DNA of 17,140 nt from Hyphomicrobiales bacterium. GTDB taxonomy: Bacteria; Pseudomonadota; Alphaproteobacteria; Rhizobiales; JAJFHC01. This document shows positions 1 through 7,262 of the stretch, piece by piece. Position 1 is the stretch's first letter. Every line of letters begins with the position of its first letter. The notes beneath the pieces are model-generated. The model made no database searches and was not told the DNA's origin. It saw only the letters and a list, made by a program, of their open reading frames with translations. A program made the position numbers and the translations under genes. The stretch spans positions 1 to 17,140 of the forward strand of contig JAJFHC010000079.1 in assembly GCA_021775835.1 (NCBI GenBank), given 5' to 3'.

Positions 1-841
1 CGGACCGGGCGGAACAGGCGCCGACTACATCAACTGCCCGATGAACGAAGATCAGTACAACACCTTCATCGACGCTCTCCTCGAAAACGAGAAGACTGAA
101 TTCAAGGACTGGGAATCCAACACGCCCTACTTCGATGGCTGTCTTCCGATTGAAGTCATGGCAGAGCGTGGCCGCGAGACCCTGCGTCACGGCCCTATGA
201 AACCGGTCGGCCTGACCAACCCACGCGATCCCGACGTCAAGTGCCATGCGATCGTTCAGTTGCGACAGGACAATGCCCTGGGCACCCTCTACAATATGGT
301 TGGTTTCCAGACCAAGCTGCGCCACGGCCTTCAGGCTCAGGTCTTCCAGATGATCCCGGGCCTGCAGAATGCAAGCTTTGCTCGCCTTGGCGGCCTTCAC
401 CGCAACACCTTCCTGAACAGCCCCAAGGTGCTGGATGACAGCCTGCGCCTGCGCGCCTGCCCTCGCCTGCGGTTTGCCGGCCAGATCACCGGCGTTGAAG
501 GTTATGTGGAAAGTGCCGCCATCGGTCTTCTTGCCGGCCGTTTTGCAGCGGCCGAGCGAAACGGTGAAGCCATTGTGCCGCCGCCATTGACCACAGCGAT
601 GGGCGCTCTGTTACACCATATAACGGGCGGTCATCTTGCCGATGCCGGGAGTTCCAAACGATCTTTTCAACCCATGAACGTCAACTTTGGCCTGTTTCCC
701 CCCGTCGAAACGCCATTGCGCGAAGACGGCAAGCGTTATCGCGGCAAGGAAAAGGCTCCGGCCCGCAAGCGTGCCTATACAAGCCGGGCGCTGGTAGATT
801 TCGGGAGCTGGCTGGGATTGTCGGACATCGCAGCGGAGTAG
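1..841 (+). CDS. trmFO: TrmFO, folate/FAD-dependent tRNA (uracil-54-C5)-methyltransferase, C-terminal part
   Basis: TrmFO makes 5-methyluridine at position 54 of the tRNA T-loop in the cytoplasm, using methylenetetrahydrofolate as carbon donor and FADH2 as reductant. The reading frame is open from base 2 and the start lies outside the window, so only about 279 C-terminal residues are visible of a family usually near 450-475. Visible hallmarks are [12 protein letters not shown] at the window edge, then [50 protein letters not shown] and the tail HITGGH...[13 protein letters not shown]. The Cys codon of NCPM (35-37) matches, from memory, the catalytic cysteine studied in Bacillus TrmFO. MnmG (GidA) is related in sequence but lacks this [17 protein letters not shown] combination. 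The gene runs in the same direction as the DUF2339 gene, 48 bases away. Identification is firm; only the 5' truncation limits it. Confidence 0.95.
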   Translation, partial: GPGGTGADYINCPMNEDQYNTFIDALLENEKTEFKDWESNTPYFDGCLPIEVMAERGRETLRHGPMKPVGLTNPRDPDVKCHAIVQLRQDNALGTLYNMVGFQTKLRHGLQAQVFQMIPGLQNASFARLGGLHRNTFLNSPKVLDDSLRLRACPRLRFAGQITGVEGYVESAAIGLLAGRFAAAERNGEAIVPPPLTTAMGALLHHITGGHLADAGSSKRSFQPMNVNFGLFPPVETPLREDGKRYRGKEKAPARKRAYTSRALVDFGSWLGLSDIAAE

Positions 842-857
842 CGTTGCTTAGTATCCG

Positions 858-871
858 CGGTTCATGAACCG
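858..871. repeat. 14-bp perfect palindrome upstream of the DUF2339 gene
   Basis: CGGTTCATGAACCG is identical to its own reverse complement. It sits between the trmFO stop (841) and the DUF2339 start (890). It could be an operator for a dimeric regulator or a small hairpin in the transcript. No T-run follows, so an intrinsic terminator is unlikely. The function is unknown and chance is possible. Confidence 0.4.
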
Positions 872-889
872 AGGTAGGCAAGAGAGAAC

Positions 890-3670
890 ATGGAATTCCT
901 CGCGGTAGCTGCAATCGGCCTCTTCCTGGCACCTGTTGTTCTTGCCATCATCTCGCTGGCATCGACGCGCCGCCTCAAACATGAGGTAGCCTCCCTGCGC
1001 GTGATAGTGACCGAACTGAAGCGGGAGTTGACGGACCGTCAGGCAGGTCCAAAAACAAACGGCCAAAGCCAAACAGGCGATTCTGAATCCATCACCCCAC
1101 CCGGGATCAAACCGGATGCCGCGCCCGATGAACATGAACCGGAGATGGTCGGGGCCCGTCCAGACTTTCCTGAGTTTGAATCTCAACCACTGAGAGGTGT
1201 TGCACGAGAAGACGTCGGAGAATCACCGCCACATTCCGGTTCTCCATCACAGCCGCCAACTCCTCCAACCCAGAGCATGGAGGAGAAAGTCGGAACAAAG
1301 TGGTCGGTATGGACCGGTGGGATTGCCTTGGCCCTTGGCGGCGTGTTCCTGGTCCGCTACTCCATCGAACAGGGCCTTGTTACACCGGCCATTCGGATCG
1401 CCATGGCGACCGTCCTCGCCATTGTCCTGGCAGCCGTCGGCGAATTCGCCCGACGCCGGGAGAACCTGTCCGCCGTCGCCGGTGTACGCGGCGCCCATAT
1501 CCCTGGCGTCCTGACGGCCGCCGGGATCGTGACAGCTCTTGCGACGACTTTCGTGGCCTACGCCTTCTACGACTTCCTTGGCCCATTCACTGCTTTCATC
1601 GTCCTGGGGGCGGTATCGCTTGCAGCCCTTGCGGGTTCGAGCCTGCATGGACCGATGCTGGCAGCCCTGGGTCTTGTCGGCAGCTATGCAACTCCGGCAC
1701 TGGTGGCTTCAGACCAGCCCAATGCAGCAGCCCTGTTTGTCTATCTCTTGTTCGTGACCGCAGCTACTTTTGTAACCGCCAGGCTGCGGAAATGGCTCTG
1801 GCTGGCAATTAGCGGCGCGATCGGTGCGATCATCTGGGGGCTGATCTGGTATGCGACGGCATGGAGTCTCGACGATGTTTTGCCAATGTCCGGTTACATA
1901 CTTGTCCTGCTGACGATTACCGGAGTCATTCTAAAGACCGATGAACCGGAAGCGAAAGCAGACACCAGCCCCCCATACAACACCGATTGGCCCCTTGTCT
2001 GCCTCCTGAGTGGCGTCTCGATCCTGGGCTTCGGTTTGTTGCGGATGTCCGATTATACCGCAGTCTCCACTGTCGTTTATGCGATCACACTAGCCGGTTT
2101 TCTTGCCGCCGCATGGCGATGGAAAAGCCTGTTGCCGTTGGCCCCTGTGGCGGCAGCCTTGTTCCTGGGCGCTTATCTAACCTGGTATATCCCGGGCATC
2201 ATCGAGAACACCCGGATCGATTTCGTAAAGCAACATCTGAACCTGTTTCCAATTGCGCCCCCTGCGCTCATGAAGTTCCTGCTTTTCGGGCTGGGATTCT
2301 CATTAATCTTCGGGGTAACCGGTTGCACCGCATTGTGTTTCGGCAAACGACATTATTTCTGGGCAGCAATATCCGCCCTGCCGCCTGTCATCGCCTTTGC
2401 ATACGCCTATGTGCAGGCAACCGGTTTTCAACACAGCATCCCCTTCGGGCTGGCTGGCCTGGGATTGGCAGGGATTGCAACCATTGCCTGCGGCACATTC
2501 GATCGACTGCTTGAGGGGCGTCATCGGGACCTCACTGTGGGTATCTATGCGGTCGCGGCAGTCGCCGCCCTTGCATTGTCCTTCACGATTCTTCTCGACA
2601 GGGGCTGGCTGACCATTGCGCTTGCCTTGATCACACCGGGTCTTGGCTGGATTTCCGTCCGTCGTGAAATCCGCATCCTGCGCCATGTGACGACCGTCAT
2701 CGCGGCTCTCGTCATTGTCCGTATCACCCTTGATCCTGCAATCATGGGCCGCGACGTCGGTGTCACGCCCGTCTTCAACTGGCTTTTGTATGGCTACGGC
2801 GTGCCGGCACTGGCCTTCGCTGGGGCCGCCTATATCTACAGGCGTGTCAAAGAGGACTTGCATTCGGGTATTCTCGAAGCCGCAGCCATCCTGTTTGCCG
2901 TACTCCTTGTGACACTGCAGATCAGGCACCTGGTGAATGACGGTGACATATACAGCCAGTCCCTGGGACTGGGCGAACTCAGCCTTCACACAATGACCAT
3001 GCTCGGCCTGTCACTGGGCTACCAGTTCCTGCATAGCCAGACCGGTCGAATTGTCCCCAAACACGCAGCCGCCTTGCTTAGCGTCGCGGGCCTGATCCTT
3101 CTGATCGCCGGGCACATCGGCTTCGCCAACCCCATGTTCACAAACGACGACATCGGCGACGGCAGGTTCTTGAACACGCTGCTGCTCGGTTATGCCCTTC
3201 CCGGGTTCTTGTGTGCCATCATCGCATGGATTTCTGCCGGTAAGCGTCCAGACTACTACACGCAGGCTTTCGCCGGTGTCGCGTTGCTCCTTGTCTTCGC
3301 CTATGTTTCTCTCGAAGTAAGGACGGTATTTCAGGGCGCCACACTCGCAACCGGCCCAACAACCGATCTCGAGTCCTATACCTATTCCGCGGTCTGGCTT
3401 GTGTTCGGATTGGTCTTGCTTGTCGCCGGTGTGATCTTTGCCAGAGCACCGCTCCGTTACGCGTCATTACCTGTCATCGTATTGACGGTCGCCAAGGTGT
3501 TCCTGGTAGACATGGCCAATTTGACTGGCATCCTGCGAGCCCTGTCCTTCATCGGGCTTGGCCTCGTCCTGATGGCCATCGGATATCTCTATCAGAAGCT
3601 CATATTTCCCAAGTTGCTTGCAACCGGTACTCAAGCCGCCAACGAAGTTGAAACGGACGCGAACGTCTGA
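890..3670 (+). CDS. DUF2339-family large polytopic membrane protein
   Basis: A 926-residue predicted inner-membrane protein of unknown function. Residues 2-24 form a hydrophobic anchor, and residues about 28-48 are charged and helical, a possible short coiled coil. Residues about 50-135 are a hydrophilic linker rich in Pro, Asp, Glu and Ser. From about 138 to 905 I count some 26 further hydrophobic segments with short loops. The C-terminal block (ESYTYSAVWLVFGLVLL, then AKVFLVDMANLTGILRALSF and a last segment ending in IGYLYQK) is the typical end of DUF2339 proteins. The ATG is preceded by the purine-rich stretch AAGAGAGAAC, a fair ribosome site. The gene is codirectional with trmFO and convergent with the M24 peptidase gene. 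Sequence and context do not say what it does. A transport or envelope role would be a guess. Confidence 0.9.
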   Translation: MEFLAVAAIGLFLAPVVLAIISLASTRRLKHEVASLRVIVTELKRELTDRQAGPKTNGQSQTGDSESITPPGIKPDAAPDEHEPEMVGARPDFPEFESQPLRGVAREDVGESPPHSGSPSQPPTPPTQSMEEKVGTKWSVWTGGIALALGGVFLVRYSIEQGLVTPAIRIAMATVLAIVLAAVGEFARRRENLSAVAGVRGAHIPGVLTAAGIVTALATTFVAYAFYDFLGPFTAFIVLGAVSLAALAGSSLHGPMLAALGLVGSYATPALVASDQPNAAALFVYLLFVTAATFVTARLRKWLWLAISGAIGAIIWGLIWYATAWSLDDVLPMSGYILVLLTITGVILKTDEPEAKADTSPPYNTDWPLVCLLSGVSILGFGLLRMSDYTAVSTVVYAITLAGFLAAAWRWKSLLPLAPVAAALFLGAYLTWYIPGIIENTRIDFVKQHLNLFPIAPPALMKFLLFGLGFSLIFGVTGCTALCFGKRHYFWAAISALPPVIAFAYAYVQATGFQHSIPFGLAGLGLAGIATIACGTFDRLLEGRHRDLTVGIYAVAAVAALALSFTILLDRGWLTIALALITPGLGWISVRREIRILRHVTTVIAALVIVRITLDPAIMGRDVGVTPVFNWLLYGYGVPALAFAGAAYIYRRVKEDLHSGILEAAAILFAVLLVTLQIRHLVNDGDIYSQSLGLGELSLHTMTMLGLSLGYQFLHSQTGRIVPKHAAALLSVAGLILLIAGHIGFANPMFTNDDIGDGRFLNTLLLGYALPGFLCAIIAWISAGKRPDYYTQAFAGVALLLVFAYVSLEVRTVFQGATLATGPTTDLESYTYSAVWLVFGLVLLVAGVIFARAPLRYASLPVIVLTVAKVFLVDMANLTGILRALSFIGLGLVLMAIGYLYQKLIFPKLLATGTQAANEVETDANV

Positions 3671-3679
3671 TTGAATTTG

Positions 3680-3726
3680 TTTCCATTGAACGCGGCGGCA
3701 TCAACTCTGTTCGTCCACAATGGAAA
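3680..3726. repeat. 9-bp inverted repeat in the convergent gap between the DUF2339 and M24 genes
   Basis: TTTCCATTG (3680-3688) and CAATGGAAA (3718-3726) are perfect inverted arms around a 29-base loop. The loop can add a GAAC/GTTC pairing. The element lies exactly between two convergent stop codons, where a bidirectional terminator would be expected. There is no clear T-run on either strand, so it is not a standard intrinsic terminator. Confidence 0.35.
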
Positions 3727-3752
3727 AGATTTCTGGTAGCCAGCTTCACCAT

Positions 3753-4970
3753 TCAAGCCCTGTACCCAAAGGGATCATCCACACTGTGGCAGGGTTCGGT
3801 GAACCAGTGGGCATGATCCTCGCCCATATAGAAGTGGTCTTCGAGGCGAACGCCGAACTCCCCGTAGATGCAGATCATCGGTTCGTTTGAGAAACACATT
3901 CCCGGTTGAAGCAGCGTCTTGTTGCCTTCGACCAGGTATTCCCATTCGTGAACATCAAGCCCGATTCCGTGACCTGTTCGATGCGGCAGTCCGGGGACTG
4001 CGTAGCCAGGGCCGAAACCGCCACGCTCGACCACGCGCCGTGCCGCACGATCCACATCCTCGCAAGCCACACCGACTTTGGCCGCATCAAATGCTGCCAT
4101 CTGGGCTTCCTTTTCAAGTTCCCAAACATCACGCTGTCGCTGGCTCGGTTCGCCAAAGACATAGGATCGCGTAATATCGGAGTGATATCCCTCAACTGGC
4201 GCACCGGTATCGATCAGCACCATGTCGCCCTCACGAAGCGATTGTGGATAGTCAACGCCGTGGGGGTAAGCCGTCGCTTCGCCGAAGAGAACGATGCAGA
4301 AAGTCGGTGGTCCGTCCGCTCCCAGAACATGGTGGGCCTGCGTGACAAAGTCTTCGACTTCCCTGGTGGCAATACCTTCATGGAGAATTCGCCCACAGGC
4401 TTTCTGTACCTCAAGGGTGATATCCTTGGCCTTTTGCATCAGGGCAAGTTCAGCATCGGACTTTATCATCCGGCAGGCACCTGTAATCTGCGCACCATTG
4501 ACAAAGTCGAACGCATTTCCGGCCCGCCGCAAACCGTCAAATGTAAAAAAGGGCGTCGCTTCGTCGAGAGCCAAGCGTCCGCTCATCGTTCCATTGGATT
4601 GTATAGTGTCGACGATCAGTGCCGTCGGGTCCTCATGTTCCTGCCATGTCCTGATCTCACCGTTCACCTGAAGCATGCTGTCCAGTTTGGCTTCTTCGAA
4701 AGCCGGACAAATGTAGGAGATTTCACCATTGGCCGGGATGATAGCGCCGTGCAACCGTTCGCTGGCATGGACCGTCAATCCAGTGAAGTAGGCCAAGCTT
4801 GTGGAGGCATCGAGGTAGAGCGCATCCAGTCCCTTTTCACTCATCAGGGATTGAGCCTTTACAATGCGCTGGCGCCGCACCTCAAGCGTGATCGCGGCGA
4901 CGTCCCTGCGCATGGGCGTCAGGATCGCCAGTTCCCTAGCGATCGATGATCCGCCGACACCTGTCGTCAT
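3753..4970 (-). CDS. M24-family metallopeptidase (Xaa-Pro aminopeptidase / creatinase fold)
   Basis: Predicted cytoplasmic dinuclear-metal aminopeptidase that removes an N-terminal residue before proline. Of its 405 residues, about 25-150 form the creatinase N domain and about 165-400 the pita-bread catalytic domain. All five metal ligands are visible: D254 (LIDTGA), D265 (HSDITRS), H334 (HRTGHGIGLDVHE), E363 (NEP) and E377 (GVRLED). The start was set at the ATG at 4970 because GGAG lies 9 bases upstream. A TTG eight codons further out (4994) is less likely. The gene begins 27 bases after the stop of the NDUFAF6-like gene on the same strand, so it is probably the last cistron of the yajC-secDF unit. 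The family also contains creatinases and DMSP lyases (DddP), so the exact substrate is not certain. Confidence 0.88.
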   Translation of the reverse strand: MTTGVGGSSIARELAILTPMRRDVAAITLEVRRQRIVKAQSLMSEKGLDALYLDASTSLAYFTGLTVHASERLHGAIIPANGEISYICPAFEEAKLDSMLQVNGEIRTWQEHEDPTALIVDTIQSNGTMSGRLALDEATPFFTFDGLRRAGNAFDFVNGAQITGACRMIKSDAELALMQKAKDITLEVQKACGRILHEGIATREVEDFVTQAHHVLGADGPPTFCIVLFGEATAYPHGVDYPQSLREGDMVLIDTGAPVEGYHSDITRSYVFGEPSQRQRDVWELEKEAQMAAFDAAKVGVACEDVDRAARRVVERGGFGPGYAVPGLPHRTGHGIGLDVHEWEYLVEGNKTLLQPGMCFSNEPMICIYGEFGVRLEDHFYMGEDHAHWFTEPCHSVDDPFGYRA

Positions 4971-4997
4971 TTCAAAACTCTCCAACAAAAACAAACA

Positions 4998-5864
4998 TCA
5001 GAATTCCTTCCACCAAGACGCCTTCAGGAGATGAAGCTGACGGCGCCATTGTGCGACTTCACAAACGGTCGTGAAAGGATCAAACCCTGGTTTCTCCATG
5101 TGTTTGAGATAAAGCTCGCACAAGCTAACGGGCAAAAATGCCGGCAGCGCATCGATTGACACGTCACCGTCGAATGATCGTGCTTTTTCGAGATGGGCAC
5201 GGGCTGAATGCCGCAGAACGCTCAACACCAGGTTTATGGTCTCATTGCTCTTGCCCTCGATAAACGCTGCAACGGAAAGACCGTGGTCAAAGAGAAGCCC
5301 CTGGGGCACGAAGACCTGGCCGCGAGAGCGGTGAATTGCCATACCGCGTAACAGCCCCGTAATCGCATAGGCAACCCCGGCATGACCTGACACATTTGAC
5401 GACCGCGTCGCCAATTCACCAACAAGGATCTGAGTTGCCAGTTGCAGAATGACCGACGAAGTCTCGCCAGCATACCCTTCAAGGTCATTCATCGTTGGCA
5501 TCGGGTCATCGTACAAGTCGAACCGGCGCGCCTCGATGAGATTCTGCATTGGCGCCTTTGGCAGCGCTGCCGCGGAAACCGCCGTAGCAAGGGCTTTTAG
5601 CACAGGGTGGCCGAATGTTTCATCGGCGAAAATGGAGTCGATCCCGTCCGCCCACCATCGCAGCCGGATCTCACCCAGGTTGGGTTCAGTCACAACTTCA
5701 CGAATTCGCGCAATCTCGATGTTCAGGGCATACAACGCAAACAGCGAAGGCCGTTTTGCGACGGGGGCAAACAATGTTGCCAGATAACGATCCTTGTCGT
5801 AGGTCCGCACCAGTTCCATGCAATAGTCATTAGGATCGCCAGAGGCGTTGCTCTCGTCATTCAT
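4998..5864 (-). CDS. Squalene/phytoene-synthase-like protein, NDUFAF6 (complex I assembly factor) type
   Basis: A 288-residue all-helical protein of the squalene/phytoene synthase family. At the place of the first Asp-rich motif it reads FALYALNIEIARIREVV. At the second it reads LLRGMAIHRSRGQVFVP, instead of the usual LRD...D..GR.YLP. Both prenyl-diphosphate Asp motifs are therefore missing, and a carotenoid or squalene synthase role is unlikely. Compared from memory with human NDUFAF6, the two share FAL-A-N-E-A and KARSF...AFPAFL-like stretches, which points to the complex I assembly factor group. The start was set at the ATG at 5864, with GGGAGG upstream. A TTG at 5897 would overlap the preceding gene. 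The gene follows the Mth938 gene by 19 bases and precedes the M24 gene by 27, in one operon. Family assignment is good; the role is inferred from homology. Confidence 0.85.
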   Translation of the reverse strand: MNDESNASGDPNDYCMELVRTYDKDRYLATLFAPVAKRPSLFALYALNIEIARIREVVTEPNLGEIRLRWWADGIDSIFADETFGHPVLKALATAVSAAALPKAPMQNLIEARRFDLYDDPMPTMNDLEGYAGETSSVILQLATQILVGELATRSSNVSGHAGVAYAITGLLRGMAIHRSRGQVFVPQGLLFDHGLSVAAFIEGKSNETINLVLSVLRHSARAHLEKARSFDGDVSIDALPAFLPVSLCELYLKHMEKPGFDPFTTVCEVAQWRRQLHLLKASWWKEF

Positions 5865-5883
5865 ACGTTCCAGCCCCTCCCGC

Positions 5884-6267
5884 TCAGGGGTTTTCAACCG
5901 CGATCAAGGCTGCGGCGACTGCCCTCTGTTCAGCCAGCAAAACATTGTACGTCCGCGCGGCCGCCCCCGTCGACATGATGTCCAGGCCGATTCCCCGACG
6001 GTCAAATTCCTGTCTGATGTCCTGAGCCGGCCTCACCATGTTTTCACCGCAGCCAAGCAGCAGAAACCCGATCGCATCACCTTCGTCGAACACCGGTTGA
6101 AAATCGCTCAGTGTAAAATCCATGGGGTTTGTAACCGGCCAGCCATAAACACCACTGGGGAGAAGCAGGATCGCGCCGCGGTGGGACATATCGGCAAATC
6201 TGAAGCCGCCGTTCCCATACGCATCGATCGCAGGACGACCGGGAAATCGGGGCTGGGTGATTTCCAT
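5884..6267 (-). CDS. Mth938-like domain protein (NDUFAF3 homologue)
   Basis: A 127-residue single-domain protein. The Mth938/NDUFAF3 pattern is visible: IDAYGNGGFRF near the start, GAILLLPSGVYGW, then IGFLLLGCGENMV, and a C-terminal helix region GIGLDIMSTGAAARTYNVLL. In mitochondria NDUFAF3 is an early assembly factor for the Q-module/membrane arm junction of complex I. The bacterial protein has no established biochemical reaction that I know of. The ATG at 6267 was chosen. A TTG two codons upstream (6273) is an alternative, and both lie behind a G-rich stretch. The gene starts 21 bases after secF and its stop lies 19 bases before the NDUFAF6-like start, so the three are very likely cotranscribed. 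No signal peptide or membrane segment is seen. Confidence 0.85.
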   Translation of the reverse strand: MEITQPRFPGRPAIDAYGNGGFRFADMSHRGAILLLPSGVYGWPVTNPMDFTLSDFQPVFDEGDAIGFLLLGCGENMVRPAQDIRQEFDRRGIGLDIMSTGAAARTYNVLLAEQRAVAAALIAVENP

Positions 6268-6288
6268 GGTCAACCCGCCCCCGTCAAA

Positions 6289-7245
6289 TCAGGAACCGGC
6301 CGTGGCGCCCTGGCCTCTGCCTTCTTTGGCTTTCGGTCCTCCAAGGCCGCTCCAGTCACGCTTGACACCAAGTCTCAGTAGCAATGGAGAGGCAATGAAG
6401 ATAGAAGAGTAAGTCCCGATGACAACGCCCCAGATCATGGCAAATGTGAATCCGCGCAAGTTTTCACCGCCGAAAATGTAGAGTGACAAGAGGGCAACAA
6501 GCGTTGTGACGGACGTCAGAATGGTGCGTGACAGTGTGTTGTTGATCGACAGGTTCAGGAGATCCTCAAGCGGCATTTTCTTGTAACGGCGCAGGTTTTC
6601 GCGAACCCGATCATACACCACGACCGTATCGTTGAGCGAGTACCCCACAATTGTCAGAATTGCCGCGATGATCGAGAGGTTGAATTCAAGCTGCAGAATT
6701 GAAAACATGCCTATGGTCACCAGCACATCGTGGACAAGCGCCAGCACCGCCCCGACACTGAATTGCCACTCAAACCGGAACCAGATGTAGATAAGGACTG
6801 AAAATATCGCCACCAGCACCGCGATGGCACTGCCTTGCACGAGTTCACCGCTGACGGTCGGACCGACCACCTCTACCCGGCGGTAAGTCATGCCTTCGCC
6901 GAGAGTTTCCTTGATCTTCGCAACAACAACTTGTTGCGCTTCATCGCCACCGGGCTGTTGCTCGAGCCTTATGAGCACAACATCCGGCGATCCGAACTCC
7001 TGAATCGCCACATCTCCAAGATCCAAGCTGCCGATCTGGCTGCGAAGACTGACCACATCGGCATTTCCCGGTGTCTTGAGCTCAATCAGCGTACCGCCGC
7101 GAAAATCGATCCCATAATTCAGTCCAAGCATGACAAACAGGACAACCGAGGCAATCGCAGCGGTGACTGAACCAAAAAACGCAACATTACGAAGTCCAAG
7201 AAAGGGAATCTTGGTTTCGGCGGGAACAAAGCGAACCGGAAACAT
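6289..7245 (-). CDS. secF: SecF, Sec translocon accessory membrane protein
   Basis: With SecD and YajC, SecF uses the proton gradient to help complete Sec-dependent export across the inner membrane. The protein has 318 residues. TM1 is at about 20-41, followed at 45-51 by GIDFRGG, the typical start of the periplasmic domain. That domain runs to about 130, and five more membrane segments follow. The conserved polar motif GYSLNDTVVVYDRVREN holds D206 and D212. A short basic, Gly-rich tail ends the protein. The ATG at 7245 was chosen: it lies 17 bases after the secD stop with AAGAAAGAG upstream, and MFPVRFVPAETKIPFLG is a usual SecF N-terminus. A non-ATG start at 7302 would overlap secD by 40 bases. 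SecD and SecF are separate genes here rather than fused. Confidence 0.96.
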   Translation of the reverse strand: MFPVRFVPAETKIPFLGLRNVAFFGSVTAAIASVVLFVMLGLNYGIDFRGGTLIELKTPGNADVVSLRSQIGSLDLGDVAIQEFGSPDVVLIRLEQQPGGDEAQQVVVAKIKETLGEGMTYRRVEVVGPTVSGELVQGSAIAVLVAIFSVLIYIWFRFEWQFSVGAVLALVHDVLVTIGMFSILQLEFNLSIIAAILTIVGYSLNDTVVVYDRVRENLRRYKKMPLEDLLNLSINNTLSRTILTSVTTLVALLSLYIFGGENLRGFTFAMIWGVVIGTYSSIFIASPLLLRLGVKRDWSGLGGPKAKEGRGQGATAGS

Positions 7246-7262
7246 GGACGAAACTCTTTCTT

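Noticed and set aside
2303..2989. Open frame of 228 codons on the minus strand
   Set aside because: Antisense to the DUF2339 gene. Its composition is typical of a complement of membrane-protein codons.
3906..4949. Long open frame (347 codons) on the plus strand
   Set aside because: It lies wholly opposite the M24 peptidase gene, whose catalytic motifs are intact on the minus strand. The translated product shows no recognisable domain, so it is a shadow frame.
4971..4994. TTG start eight codons upstream for the M24 gene
   Set aside because: GGAG is better spaced for the ATG at 4970, and the extra residues MFLLESFE are not part of the family fold.
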